This document shows, one piece after another, positions 1 through 8,513 of a DNA stretch of 64,000 nucleotides; position 1 is the first letter of the stretch, and each line of letters opens with the position of its first letter. Under the pieces are notes generated by a model, which did not search any database, was not told the origin of the DNA, and was given only the letters and a program-made list of their open reading frames with translations. The translations under genes and the position numbers were made by a program. The stretch is from Burkholderia pyrrocinia (lineage in GTDB: Bacteria; Pseudomonadota; Gammaproteobacteria; Burkholderiales; Burkholderiaceae), in contig NZ_CP094459.1 of NCBI RefSeq assembly GCF_022809715.1, forward strand, positions 1,736,001-1,800,000, in the 5' to 3' direction.

Positions 1-810
1 GGCGAGCGCGTCGCGCACGACGGCCGGGATCGGCGGCGGGCGCAGCCCCGCGACGCGAATCGCGCCGCGCGCGTCGACGAGGCTCGCGAGCGCATGCGCG
101 AGCACGATCGCCGGATTGCGCAGCAGCCCGCCCCAGTTGCCGGAGTGGTGCGCGCCGTCGCGCGCGCGCAGGCTCAGCCTGAAGTTGACCGAGCCGCGCG
201 AGCCGAGGAACACGGTCGGGCGCGCGGCGGCGATACGCGGGCCGTCGGACGCGATCAACACGTCGGCCGCGAGCGCGTCGTGCTCCTGGCGGCACAGCGC
301 GTCGAGGCCCGGCGACCCCGTTTCCTCGCCCATCTCGATCAGCAGCTTCGCATTGAAGCCGAGCCGGCCGCCGCGCGCGTCGAGCACGCTCGCCAGCGCG
401 GCCAGGTTGATCGTGTGCTGGCCCTTGTTGTCGGCGCTGCCGCGGCCGTACCAGCGGTCGCCGTCGGCCGTCAGCGTCCACGGCGACAGCGGCGCGCGCC
501 ACTGCGCGTCATAGCCGCGCACGACGTCGCCGTGACCGTAGATCAGCACGGTCGGCAGCGCGTCGTCCTCGTGGCGCGATGCGAGCAGGAACGGGCCGCC
601 GCCGTCGACGGGATTGTCGACGATCCGCGACGTGAAGCCGAGGCGGGCGGCCTCGGGCGCGATCTCGTCGGTCAGGTACGCGCGCAGCGCGGCACCGGTG
701 CCGCTTTCCTGGCTTTCGGTGCGCAGGCCGACGCGGCGGCTCAGGGTCGTGAAGAACGCACCGGATTCGAACTGGTTCAGCGCGTGCTGGATGGCGGCGG
801 TACGGCTCAA
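1..810 (-). CDS. M20 family metallopeptidase (partial, C-terminus beyond window edge)
   Basis: This is a zinc-dependent M20 amino-acyl hydrolase/dipeptidase-like enzyme, probably cytosolic. The visible N-terminal 270 residues hold the family's metal-binding motifs in order: YGHGDVV (His and Asp), then GRGSADNKGQ (bridging Asp), then the catalytic pair in EMGEETGSPG. The substrate cannot be told; relatives act on dipeptides or N-acyl amino acids. The start is a TTG at 808-810, chosen because a GAGGAG ribosome-binding site lies 6 nt upstream (817-822) and the protein then begins LSRTAAIQHALNQF, as is typical of the family. No ATG alternative fits. It is divergent from a LysR regulator, which probably controls it. 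The stop codon lies left of base 1, so length and C-terminal motifs cannot be judged. Confidence 0.9.
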   Translation of the reverse strand, partial: MSRTAAIQHALNQFESGAFFTTLSRRVGLRTESQESGTGAALRAYLTDEIAPEAARLGFTSRIVDNPVDGGGPFLLASRHEDDALPTVLIYGHGDVVRGYDAQWRAPLSPWTLTADGDRWYGRGSADNKGQHTINLAALASVLDARGGRLGFNAKLLIEMGEETGSPGLDALCRQEHDALAADVLIASDGPRIAAARPTVFLGSRGSVNFRLSLRARDGAHHSGNWGGLLRNPAIVLAHALASLVDARGAIRVAGLRPPPIPAVVRDALA

Positions 811-923
811 GTCGGGCTCCTCTGTCGGGCTGGCGGCGTGCGCGGATCGCGCGTGCAGCGTGAAGTGCGATCGATTCTAGGAAGCCGTTTTTTTTGTCAC
901 AATGATCGAATTTCGAACCTTCA

Positions 924-940
924 TTTGCCGAAAAGGCAAA
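924..940. promoter_or_regulatory. LysR-type operator (inverted repeat)
   Basis: TTTGCC-N5-GGCAAA is a perfect 6-bp-arm dyad that also fits the T-N11-A rule of LysR-type boxes (T at 926, A at 938). It lies in the 164-bp gap between the divergent peptidase and LysR genes, about 35 bp before the regulator's start, where a self-regulating LysR protein would bind. The assignment is inferred from position and symmetry. Confidence 0.5.
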
Positions 941-974
941 GCAGCGCGGCCGGGAACGGCGCGGAGACAGAACG

Positions 975-1928
975 ATGGCGGCTTTCCTGCATGGCCTGGC
1001 GCTGCGGTATTTCGTCGAGGTGGCGCGCACCGGCTCGATCAGCGACGCATCCGCGCGGCTGCACGTGGCCGTGTCGGCGATCAGCCGCCAGATCGCGAAG
1101 CTCGAAAGCGAGCTCGGCGCGCCGCTGTTCGAGCGCCGGCCGCGCGGGATGGCGTTGTCGGAGGCCGGCGAGCGGCTGCTGGCCTTCGCGCAGCGCAGCC
1201 TGCTGGAGGCCGAGCATGTGATGAAGGACATTGGCGGGCTCGATGCGCTGCACGGCAGCCTGCTGAAGATCGCGTGTTCGGAGGGGTTCGCGATCGATTT
1301 CCTGCCCGGCGCGCTCGCGAGCTTCAAGGCGCGCCACCCGGGCGTCGATTTCTCCGTGTGGGTCGTGTCGCCGGCGGACGCGACGCGGCGTGTGCGCGAC
1401 GGCGACGTGGACGTCGCGCTGACCTTCAGCCTCGCGCCGGAGAAAGGCGTGCGCGTCGAGCATACCGAGCGCGCGCCGATCTTCGCGCTGGTGCGGCATG
1501 ACCATCCGCTCGCGGCGCGCGCCGCGGTGTCGCTCGCCGATGTCGCGCGGCATCCGCACGTGCTGCCCGAGGCCGGCACGACGGTGCGCCAGTTGATCGA
1601 CATCGCGTGTGCGCTCGACGGGCTGCTGCTCGAGCCCGAACTGACGAGCAACAACACCGCGGCGATGTACGGCTATGCGCGGCGCACGGGTGCGGTGATG
1701 TTCACGGGGCTGCTGTCGGTGCGCGACCGCTTCGATGCGGACGGGTTCGTCGTCGTGCCCGTGACGAACCCGCAGCTTCGCGAGCGCAGCATCCAGGTGC
1801 AGACGATGGCGGGGCGCGATCTGCCCGCGTCGGTCCGGGCGTTCCGCGACCATCTGATCGACGCGATGCAGGTCGCATCGTCGCCGCCGGCCGCCGCGCG
1901 CGGCCCGAGACGCCGGCCCGTGAGATAA
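975..1928 (+). CDS. LysR family transcriptional regulator
   Basis: This is a DNA-binding regulator of 317 residues, the usual LysR length. The N-terminal winged helix-turn-helix covers about residues 8-65 (RYFVEVARTGSISDASARLHVAVSAISRQI...LF), and the rest is a periplasmic-binding-protein-like effector domain. GGAGA stands 7 nt before the ATG. It is divergent from the M20 peptidase with a LysR-type dyad between them, so it most likely activates the peptidase in response to a substrate-related ligand and represses itself. The effector is unknown. The last residues are Ala/Pro/Arg-rich and probably disordered. Confidence 0.94.
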   Translation: MAAFLHGLALRYFVEVARTGSISDASARLHVAVSAISRQIAKLESELGAPLFERRPRGMALSEAGERLLAFAQRSLLEAEHVMKDIGGLDALHGSLLKIACSEGFAIDFLPGALASFKARHPGVDFSVWVVSPADATRRVRDGDVDVALTFSLAPEKGVRVEHTERAPIFALVRHDHPLAARAAVSLADVARHPHVLPEAGTTVRQLIDIACALDGLLLEPELTSNNTAAMYGYARRTGAVMFTGLLSVRDRFDADGFVVVPVTNPQLRERSIQVQTMAGRDLPASVRAFRDHLIDAMQVASSPPAAARGPRRRPVR

Positions 1929-1992
1929 TCGTCAATCCGCCTTCCGCGCCCATGCGGCTCACCGAGCCGCATCGCCCCTGTTCGACGCCAAA

Positions 1993-3120
1993 TTGAAGAA
2001 CCTGATTGTCACCCTCGATCGCGCCGGCGAGTTCGACGAGATCATCGACGTGCGCACACCGCTCGAGTTCGCCGAGGACCATATTCCCGGCGCGCTGAAC
2101 GCGCCCGTGCTCAGCAACGAAGAGCGCGTGCTCGTCGGCACGATGTACCGTCAGGTGTCGCCGTACGAGGCGACCCGCGTCGGCGCGGCGATGGTCGCGC
2201 GCAACATTGCGCGCCATCTCGACACGACGTTCGCCGACCGTCCGCGCAACTGGCGGCCGCTGATCTATTGCTGGCGCGGCGGCAAGCGCTCCGGCTCGAT
2301 GACGGCCTGGTTCAACCTGATCGGCTGGCAGGCGCGCCAGCTCGACGGCGGCTACAAGGCGTATCGCCGCTCGGTATGCGCGACGCTCGACACGCTGCCG
2401 ACGCGCTTTCGCTATATCGCGCTCGTCGGCCACACGGGCTGCGGCAAGACGCGCCTTTTGAACGCGCTGCGCGACGCGGGGGCGCAGACGCTCGATCTCG
2501 AGGCGCTCGCGTGCCATCGCGGCTCGCTGCTCGGTGCACTGCCGGGCACGCCTCAGCCGGCGCAGAAGGGGTTCGATTCGGGGCTCGTCGAAACGCTCGG
2601 ACGTTTCGACCCCGAATGGCCGGTGTTCGTCGAATCGGAAAGCCGCAAGATCGGGCTCGTGCAGTTGCCGATCGCGCTGATCGACGCGTTTCACGCGGGG
2701 CCGTGGGTGCAGGTCGAAGCGGCGCACGACGAGCGCATCGCGTTCCTGCTCGACGATTACGGCCACCTGTTCGACGAACCGGCCGCGTTCAAGGCGCAGC
2801 TCCATCGGCTGATCGGCCTGCACAGCCGCGAAGAGGTCGCGCACTGGAACGCGCTGATCGATGCGAACGCGCGGGCCGAACTGTTCACCTTGCTGATCGA
2901 CAAGCATTACGATCCCGCTTATGCGCGCACCTACCGCACGGCATACGGCAAGCCGAACCGGGCGCTGACCTTCACTTTCCGGCCCAACGCGGCCGACGCG
3001 CGCGATCAGGCAAGCGCGCTGCTGGCCCAACTCGCGCAGGCCGGGCTGCCCGCGTCGGCCGCGCTTGCGGCAGGTGCGAAATCCGAAACCGATAAAAACC
3101 AATCGACGACTACACGATGA
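1993..3120 (+). CDS. mnmH: tRNA 2-selenouridine synthase MnmH/SelU
   Basis: The enzyme replaces sulfur by selenium (via a geranylated intermediate) at the wobble 2-thiouridine of tRNAs for Lys, Glu and Gln, using selenophosphate. The N-terminal rhodanese domain covers about residues 1-130, with its active cysteine at C93 in LIYCWRGGKRSGSM. A P-loop GHTGCGKT at 146-153 opens the second domain. The length of 375 residues matches the family (about 360). The start is TTG, the only one that keeps the rhodanese beginning KNLIVTLDRAGEFDEIIDVRTP. Its stop overlaps the start of the next gene (a permease) by four bases, so the two are probably translationally coupled. No selD is visible in the window. 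Confidence 0.93.
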   Translation: MKNLIVTLDRAGEFDEIIDVRTPLEFAEDHIPGALNAPVLSNEERVLVGTMYRQVSPYEATRVGAAMVARNIARHLDTTFADRPRNWRPLIYCWRGGKRSGSMTAWFNLIGWQARQLDGGYKAYRRSVCATLDTLPTRFRYIALVGHTGCGKTRLLNALRDAGAQTLDLEALACHRGSLLGALPGTPQPAQKGFDSGLVETLGRFDPEWPVFVESESRKIGLVQLPIALIDAFHAGPWVQVEAAHDERIAFLLDDYGHLFDEPAAFKAQLHRLIGLHSREEVAHWNALIDANARAELFTLLIDKHYDPAYARTYRTAYGKPNRALTFTFRPNAADARDQASALLAQLAQAGLPASAALAAGAKSETDKNQSTTTR

Positions 3121-4175
3121 CGACCACACGCACCCAACCCAATCCGGCCCTCGGCTGGATGACCTTCCTGCTGATCGCGGTCGCGGGACTGTTCTATGTG
3201 AAATGGTTCCCGTACTACAACAAGGCGTTCGTTGCCGCCGAGCACCATTCGATCGGCCAGTCGATCCTGATGGGCACGTCGGCGGCCGCACCCGAGCCGT
3301 CGCTGAAGGCCGCGCTCGACTACGCGTGGGCGTACGGCAAGGCAATCTGGCAGGCGATGGTACTGGGCCTGCTGCTCGGTTCGGCCGTGCAGGCGCTGCT
3401 GCCCGCGCACTGGGTCGCGCGCGTGCTCGGCCGCACGGGCTTCGGCAGCGTCGCCGCGGGCGGCCTGCTGTCGCTGCCCGGGATGATGTGCACGTGCTGT
3501 GCGGCGCCGGTCGTCGCGGGGCTGCGTGCGCGCCATGCGTCGCCGGGCGGCGCGGTCGCGTTCTGGCTCGGCAACACGGTGCTGAACCCGGCGGCGCTGG
3601 TCTTCATGGGCTTCGTGCTCGGCTGGCACTGGAGCGCGCTGCGCCTCGTGCTCGGCATTGCGATGGTGTTCGGGATCGGCTATCTGCTGAACCGCATTGC
3701 TCGCCCTGAAGACCGCAGCATCGACGATGCGCAGCTCGCCGCGCTGGCGGCCGAACAGGCGGCGGCCGGCAATCCGTTCGTCCGCTGGATGAAGCTGCTT
3801 GCCCGCATGGCCGTGCGACTCGTGCCCGAATACATCGTGCTCGTGCTGCTGCTCGGCGCCGCGCGCGCGTGGCTGTTCCCGCATATCGGCCCGGACATCG
3901 GCAATCATCTCGGCTGGATCGTCGCGTTCGCGGTCGCGGGCATGCTGTTCGTGATCCCGACGGCGGGCGAGGTGCCGATCATCCAGGCGATGCTGTCGCT
4001 CGGCATGGGCGTCGGCCCGGCCGCCGCGCTGCTGATGACGCTGCCGCCGATCAGCGTGCCGTCGCTCGCGATGCTCGCGCGTTCGTTCAAGCCCTACATG
4101 CTGGCGATCGTCGCGACTCTCGTCGTCGTGTTCGGGATCGTGAGCGGCTTGCTCGCGATCGCGTTCGGGTTCTGA
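3117..4175 (+). CDS. Membrane permease of the YraQ/DUF318 (SO_0444-like) family
   Basis: This is a polytopic inner-membrane protein of 352 residues with about eight to nine hydrophobic segments in two halves separated by a charged loop (around residues 200-225). The first half contains the family's hallmark cysteine cluster LPGMMCTCCAAPV in the membrane. The second half holds the mirrored PTAGEVPIIQAM and TLPPISVPS motifs. Members of this family have been linked to heavy-metal or metalloid efflux, so transport of a metal or oxyanion is inferred; the substrate is unknown. The ATG overlaps the mnmH stop (ATGA), so it is cotranscribed with a selenium-handling tRNA enzyme, and a link to selenium is possible but unproven. 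Confidence 0.82.
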   Translation: MTTTRTQPNPALGWMTFLLIAVAGLFYVKWFPYYNKAFVAAEHHSIGQSILMGTSAAAPEPSLKAALDYAWAYGKAIWQAMVLGLLLGSAVQALLPAHWVARVLGRTGFGSVAAGGLLSLPGMMCTCCAAPVVAGLRARHASPGGAVAFWLGNTVLNPAALVFMGFVLGWHWSALRLVLGIAMVFGIGYLLNRIARPEDRSIDDAQLAALAAEQAAAGNPFVRWMKLLARMAVRLVPEYIVLVLLLGAARAWLFPHIGPDIGNHLGWIVAFAVAGMLFVIPTAGEVPIIQAMLSLGMGVGPAAALLMTLPPISVPSLAMLARSFKPYMLAIVATLVVVFGIVSGLLAIAFGF

Positions 4176-4276
4176 CGCGCGAGAGCGGCGCGCCGGGCGG
4201 GCGCGATCGTCGTATTCATCCGGCGCCGCGGCTTCACGCGTGCGGCGCCCTTTACAAGAAGCAAACAGGAAAACGC

Positions 4277-4699
4277 ATGACCCAACCGAAGATTCATCCT
4301 CGACTCGAAAAGGCGCTGACGCGCGGCGATCTCGCGATCCGCCAGGCCAATTCCGCGCGGGCAACTGCCGTGCTGAACGCACTCGGCACGATGATCATCG
4401 AGGCCTCAGCAACGATCGGCGTCGATGCCAGCATCGACATTCCGCAGGGCGACCGCATTTACGATCCCGTCAACGGCCTGTGGCCGCAGAAGATGCTGGT
4501 GTCGTTCGACGGTCCGGTGGACGAAGCCGACAAGGAAGAACTGCGCTCGGTCTACCTGGTCGCCGACGATCCGGGCACGCAGTTCCGCGTCGAATGGCAT
4601 CGCGCGGACGGCAAGCTCGGCCGCCAGGAAGGCGGCCCGCTCGCGACCGTCGCGTTCCTGACCGACGTCGAGATTCCGTGGAGTGACGACGACGAGTAA
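4277..4699 (+). CDS. Conserved small protein of unknown function (140 aa)
   Basis: I do not recognise the family. The protein is soluble and acidic at its C-terminus (IPWSDDDE), with no signal peptide, membrane segment or cysteine motif. It begins MTQPKIHPRLEKALTRGDLAIRQANSARA, which looks helical, and continues with a mixed alpha/beta stretch. The ATG at 4277 is preceded by an AGGA element at 4267-4270, 6 nt upstream. Codon use is like its neighbours (strong GC in third positions), which supports a real gene. It follows the permease by 101 bp and converges with the NodJ-like gene. Confidence 0.72.
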   Translation: MTQPKIHPRLEKALTRGDLAIRQANSARATAVLNALGTMIIEASATIGVDASIDIPQGDRIYDPVNGLWPQKMLVSFDGPVDEADKEELRSVYLVADDPGTQFRVEWHRADGKLGRQEGGPLATVAFLTDVEIPWSDDDE

Positions 4700-4736
4700 C
4701 GTCGTCGCATGAAGCCGGCGCCGCGCGCGCCGGCCG

Positions 4737-5570
4737 TCAGCGCATCATCCGCCGCCGGAACAGCCACGCGGACAGCAGGAATCCGCCGACCGCATAGCCG
4801 GCGAGCACCGCAACGTGCAACGCGACGTCCGTCGCGGGCCGGCCGAGCATCGCGGGCCGGATCAGCTCGACCGCGTTCGCGAGCGGCAGCGCATGCGCGG
4901 CGTGCTGCGCGACCGGCGGCAGCTGCGTGATCGGGAAGAACACGCCCGACAGCAGCAGCATCGGCGTCAGCACGAGCGTCTGATAGAACATGAAGAAATC
5001 GTAGGACGGCGCGAGCGCCGTGACGATCATCGCGACGCTGGCAAACGCGAGGCCCGCGAGCGCGATCACGGGCAGCGCCGCGAGCATCGACGGAAACTGC
5101 GCATAGCCGAGCGCACCCGCGACGAGCATGATCGCGGCCCCCGACAGCATGGCCTTGCTGGCTCCCCAGACGATCTCGCCCAGCACGATGTCGCCGAGCG
5201 CGAGCGGCGTATGCATGATCGCTTCCCAGGTGCGCTGCACGTGCATTCGCGAGAAGCCCGAATACATCGATTCGAAGCTCGCGGACATCATCACGCTCGA
5301 CCCGGCCGTGCCGGCCGCGAGGAACGCGATATACGACACACCGTCGACATGGCCGAGCATCAGGCCGAGCCCGAAACCGAGCCCGAACAGATAGATCATC
5401 GGATCGGCAAGATTGCCGAACATCGACGCGAGCGCGAGCTTGCGCCAGACGAGATAGTTGCGCCGCCATACGGCGACCCAGTTGGTTGCGTTCGCCGGCA
5501 TCGCGATCGCGAAGCGTGACTCGCGCGGCGGCGCCGAAGGTGCGGTGGTGGAATAGTTGCGGACGTCCAT
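4737..5570 (-). CDS. nodJ: ABC-2 type permease, NodJ-like
   Basis: This is the inner-membrane subunit of an ABC exporter, 277 residues with six hydrophobic segments. The ABC-2 family pattern is clear: [20 protein letters not shown] near residue 50, [24 protein letters not shown] in the cytoplasmic loop, and a C-terminal TM after [11 protein letters not shown]. It lies 6 bp downstream of the ATPase gene on the same strand, so the pair is one operon. In rhizobia NodIJ export lipo-chitin Nod factors. Related pairs are widespread in Burkholderia, which lack nod biosynthesis here, so the substrate is probably another glycolipid or drug-like compound. The name reflects family resemblance only. Confidence 0.86.
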   Translation of the reverse strand: MDVRNYSTTAPSAPPRESRFAIAMPANATNWVAVWRRNYLVWRKLALASMFGNLADPMIYLFGLGFGLGLMLGHVDGVSYIAFLAAGTAGSSVMMSASFESMYSGFSRMHVQRTWEAIMHTPLALGDIVLGEIVWGASKAMLSGAAIMLVAGALGYAQFPSMLAALPVIALAGLAFASVAMIVTALAPSYDFFMFYQTLVLTPMLLLSGVFFPITQLPPVAQHAAHALPLANAVELIRPAMLGRPATDVALHVAVLAGYAVGGFLLSAWLFRRRMMR

Positions 5571-5576
5571 GGTCGA

Positions 5577-6497
5577 TCAGTCCTGCATTTCGCGGCCCGT
5601 GAGCCGCAGGAACACATCCTCCAGATTGGCCGGGCGATGCAGATAGCGCAACCCCGTACGACCCTTGATCCGTGCACGAAGCGGCTCCGGGTCGCTCACG
5701 TAGCAGAACAGCGTTTCGCCGCTGATCTCGGTACGCTTCGCGAACGCCGACAACTCGTCGCGCAGCGCGGCCGGGTCGGGCCCGTAGATTTCGATCACGT
5801 CGCAGCCGATCTCCGATTCGATCAGCGCGTGCGGCGCGCCTTCGGCGATCTTCCGGCCTTCCTCGATCACGCACAGGCGGTCGCACAGACGTTCGGCTTC
5901 TTCCATGAAATGCGTGGTGATCAGAATCGTCTTGCCGCGCGCGAGCAGCGAACGCAGCCGCTCCCACATCAGGTGCCGCGCCTGCGGATCGAGGCCCGTC
6001 GTCGGCTCGTCGAGCACCAGCACGTCGGGATCGTTGACGAGCGCGCGGGCGAGCGTGAGGCGGCGCTTCATGCCGCCCGACAGCTCGCCGACCTTCGCGT
6101 CGGCCTTGTTCTCGAGCTTCGCGAATTCGAGCAGCGGCTGCACGAGCGCGCGCGCAGCGTGAGCCGACATCCCGAAATAGCGGCTGAACACGAGCAGGTT
6201 CTCGCGCACGGTGAAGTCGGGGTCGAGATTGTCGAACTGCGGGACGACGCCGACGCGCCGGCGCGCATGCCGTGCTCGCGATGGAACCGGTTCGCCGCAC
6301 AGCGAAATGGTGCCCGCATCGGGATACGCGAGGCCGAGCAGCATCTTCAGCGTGGTGGTCTTGCCGGCGCCGTTCGGCCCGAGCAGGCCGTAGCATTCGC
6401 CGGCCTGTACGTTGAAGGACAGGCCGTTGACGACGAGTTTGTCGCCATAGCGCTTTTCGACGTTGCGGAGATCGATCGGTGCGACGGACATGGGCAT
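5577..6497 (-). CDS. nodI: ABC transporter ATP-binding protein, NodI-like
   Basis: This is the ATPase of the exporter, 306 residues. Walker A is [16 protein letters not shown] at about residues 40-55, the signature is [16 protein letters not shown], and Walker B runs straight into the D-loop in [16 protein letters not shown]-terminal extension of about 80 residues is typical of NodI/DRA-type exporters. The start is the ATG at 6495-6497; an internal Met three codons later is possible. The gene leads the nodI-nodJ operon, and its promoter must lie in the gap to the universal stress protein gene. Confidence 0.88.
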   Translation of the reverse strand: MPMSVAPIDLRNVEKRYGDKLVVNGLSFNVQAGECYGLLGPNGAGKTTTLKMLLGLAYPDAGTISLCGEPVPSRARHARRRVGVVPQFDNLDPDFTVRENLLVFSRYFGMSAHAARALVQPLLEFAKLENKADAKVGELSGGMKRRLTLARALVNDPDVLVLDEPTTGLDPQARHLMWERLRSLLARGKTILITTHFMEEAERLCDRLCVIEEGRKIAEGAPHALIESEIGCDVIEIYGPDPAALRDELSAFAKRTEISGETLFCYVSDPEPLRARIKGRTGLRYLHRPANLEDVFLRLTGREMQD

Positions 6498-6823
6498 GTT
6501 GTCGTTGTAAGCGGGTGCGTTCCGCCGCCCGATGCGTGGCCGGTTGGCGAACGGATCGGACGAATGCGGGTCACAGGGGGCATGACCGAAGCGCGCGACG
6601 CCGGCACGTTATGGCCTGCTGGAATGCGAACGAGCCATTCTAGTGCATCGGCTGCGTCTCTTCAGGGCAGGCCTGCACGGCGCGATGCATGTGCGCACCG
6701 ATCGTGCACTGCATCATCGCGCACGCGCCGAGCGGGGCGAATCAGCGTTTTCCATCCCTTGCGTCCTGAATTGCGGCGCACCATGATGAATGCGTAGGCT
6801 CGTTGTCGCGATAGGGAGGTTTC
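6498..6823. other. 326-bp divergent intergenic region (nodI / usp)
   Basis: No gene was found. The region must carry promoters for both the minus-strand exporter operon and the plus-strand stress protein. Its one structured element is an imperfect 43-bp dyad (6680-6722) with outer arms GCGCGATG and CATCGCGC. A strong ribosome-binding site (GGGAGG) sits just before the stress-protein start at 6824. Confidence 0.5.
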
Positions 6824-7321
6824 ATGGCTAGCTACAACAAGATTTTGCTGTGTTACGACGGCTCGCTCGAAGGGCGCAAGGCACTGCGTTGCGGCGCCAA
6901 TCTCGCAATGGACCTGAAGGCTGAAACGCACTTGCTGTCGGTCGTCGACATGCGTTCGAGCATTGCGCAAAGCGCGGGTCTGCTGACCGACGTCGCGTGC
7001 GGCCGCTTCGAGGAAACCGCGCGCGAAATCCTGCAGGAAGGCGTGAACTGGCTGCGCGAGCGCGGCGTGCAGGCCGAAGGCCATTTCGCGTTCGGCTATC
7101 CGATCGACGAAATCGCGAATCTCGCGTCGGAGCTGAAGGTCGACCTCGTCGTCGTCGGCCACCGGTGCCGCAGCGGGCTATCGAGATGGTGGATGGGGTC
7201 GGGCAATACGCAACTGCTCGATCGCGTGAACTGCAGCATTCTGGTTGCGTGCTCGTCGGCGGAGGAGCAGAAGGCCGAAATCGCGCGCGAGCGTGAAGCG
7301 GCCACGGCGAGCGGCAAATGA
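6824..7321 (+). CDS. Universal stress protein UspA family
   Basis: This is a cytosolic stress-response protein of 165 residues with a single Usp domain. It opens MASYNKILLCYDGSLEGRKAL (beta-1, with the conserved Asp after the hydrophobic strand) and has the late strand VDLVVVGHRCRSG followed by GSGNTQLLDRVNCSILV, resembling the G-x2-G-x9-G-(S/T) nucleotide-binding motif of ATP-binding Usp proteins. The C-terminal 20 residues are charged and probably disordered. The start is supported by GGGAGG about 6 nt upstream. It is transcribed alone, converging with the lexA operon. Confidence 0.9.
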   Translation: MASYNKILLCYDGSLEGRKALRCGANLAMDLKAETHLLSVVDMRSSIAQSAGLLTDVACGRFEETAREILQEGVNWLRERGVQAEGHFAFGYPIDEIANLASELKVDLVVVGHRCRSGLSRWWMGSGNTQLLDRVNCSILVACSSAEEQKAEIAREREAATASGK

Positions 7322-7339
7322 TCCGATGACGCAATGACG

Positions 7340-7368
7340 GCCTGATCGGCGATTCGCGCCGGTCAGGC
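7340..7368. terminator. Hairpin between convergent usp and DUF2939 genes
   Basis: A 12-bp stem with one G-T wobble (GCCTGATCGGCG against CGCCGGTCAGGC) and a 5-nt loop fills the 87-bp convergent gap. There is no clear U-run on either strand, so termination is inferred from position. Confidence 0.35.
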
Positions 7369-7408
7369 GCCGCACCGCATCCGCGGCGCGGGCGTCGCGC
7401 GCGACCGG

Positions 7409-8122
7409 TTACGCATGCAGGTCGATCGCGGACAACTTCCACGAAAACAGCCCGAAGCGGTGGAATACCGCCGCATAGCGCGTGCCATCGGCGCTGCGCT
7501 GGTAGGTCACGACGAATTCATCGACATTCCGGTAGCCGGCGCTGGTTTGCTGCTGATGCGGCGTGTGTGTTACATCGTTCGCGCTGGCCGGTGCGGCAGC
7601 AACTGGTGCCGGCGATGATGCTGCCGCGGCTGCGTTGCTGGCCGGAACGGCTGCGCTCGCCGGAGCCGGATTGGCCGGCGGTGCGGCCGACGTGTCGGCC
7701 GATGCATTGCCTTGCGGCAGATTCGACCATTCGGGCGGACGCTCGCCCGGATTGCCGCGTGGCGGCAATCCGCTCATCAGCGCGGCCACGCCTTCCGGGG
7801 TCGCGTACGCATCGACCAGCGGGCCGATCAGTGCGGACCCGATCAGCGCACCGATCACCGCGAACGGATTCTCCTTCTTCACCGCGTCGATCCGGCGCAT
7901 CAACTCTTCCGTGACCTGCTGCTTCAGGCTGATGCGCAGCGACGGAAAATCGACATATTCACTGATGGCCTGCGCATCGCGCGAATCGATCGCCGATTTC
8001 AGGCGACCGAGCGCGACGTATGGCGATGCGTATGCATAACCGATCGCCGCAATGACGGCGACGGCCAGCACGACGATCAGCAGGGGCTTGAGCCGCCATG
8101 TGCGGCCCGAAGATCCAGTCAC
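7409..8122 (-). CDS. DUF2939 domain protein (membrane-anchored)
   Basis: This is a protein of 237 residues with one N-terminal membrane segment (PLLIVVLAVAVIAAIGYAYA, about residues 13-32), then the DUF2939 pattern ASPYVALGRLKSAIDSRDAQAISEYVDFPSLRISLKQQ. That is followed by an Ala/Pro-rich low-complexity linker (about residues 140-190) and a C-terminal beta-rich tail. The start is a GTG at 8120-8122, chosen because GGAGG lies 4 nt before it (8127-8131); the open frame continues upstream but without a supported start. It is the third gene of a lexA-led operon, 29 nt after the 111-residue protein. Function is unknown; the bulk is probably periplasmic. Confidence 0.8.
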   Translation of the reverse strand: MTGSSGRTWRLKPLLIVVLAVAVIAAIGYAYASPYVALGRLKSAIDSRDAQAISEYVDFPSLRISLKQQVTEELMRRIDAVKKENPFAVIGALIGSALIGPLVDAYATPEGVAALMSGLPPRGNPGERPPEWSNLPQGNASADTSAAPPANPAPASAAVPASNAAAAASSPAPVAAAPASANDVTHTPHQQQTSAGYRNVDEFVVTYQRSADGTRYAAVFHRFGLFSWKLSAIDLHA

Positions 8123-8151
8123 GTTGCCTCCGGTGCGGGAATGTTCCGCAA

Positions 8152-8487
8152 TCAGAGACCGCCTTGCGCGGCCGATCGTTCCTCCGCGATGCAGCGATCG
8201 ATCATCCGGCACACGGCATCGATCGTACCGACCATGATCAGCCGCGACCGGCCGTGATAGACGCGCACCGGCGCGCGGCGCGCGGGTTCCGCATGATTCA
8301 GGCCGGCGTTCAGCGATACCCGCGCGAAAGCGGGGAGCGCCGACGGCAGCAGGGACGCCTGCCGTTCGACTGCGACTTCTTCTTTCACAGGCGCTGCCGC
8401 GGACAGCGGTGCGCAAGGCGTGCGGCCGCGCAGATGACGCAGGCGACCGAATTGACGGAAAGGCAGCAGACGGGCAAGGCGTTCCAT
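8152..8487 (-). CDS. Small unknown protein in the lexA operon (111 aa)
   Basis: I do not recognise the family. The ATG at 8485-8487 is led by GAGGAG with good spacing, 26 nt after the lexA stop, so it is cotranscribed with lexA. The N-terminus is basic and Arg-rich (MERLARLLPFRQFGRLRHLR). The middle is Ala/Pro-rich, and the C-terminal third (VYHGRSRLIMVGTIDAVCRMIDRCI) looks like a folded strand-helix unit. Length and position recall SulA-type SOS division inhibitors, which sit beside lexA in pseudomonads, but no SulA motif is visible, so that role is only a hypothesis. Confidence 0.7.
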   Translation of the reverse strand: MERLARLLPFRQFGRLRHLRGRTPCAPLSAAAPVKEEVAVERQASLLPSALPAFARVSLNAGLNHAEPARRAPVRVYHGRSRLIMVGTIDAVCRMIDRCIAEERSAAQGGL

Positions 8488-8513
8488 GATGTTCTCCTCA
8501 GCGAGACGGAATG

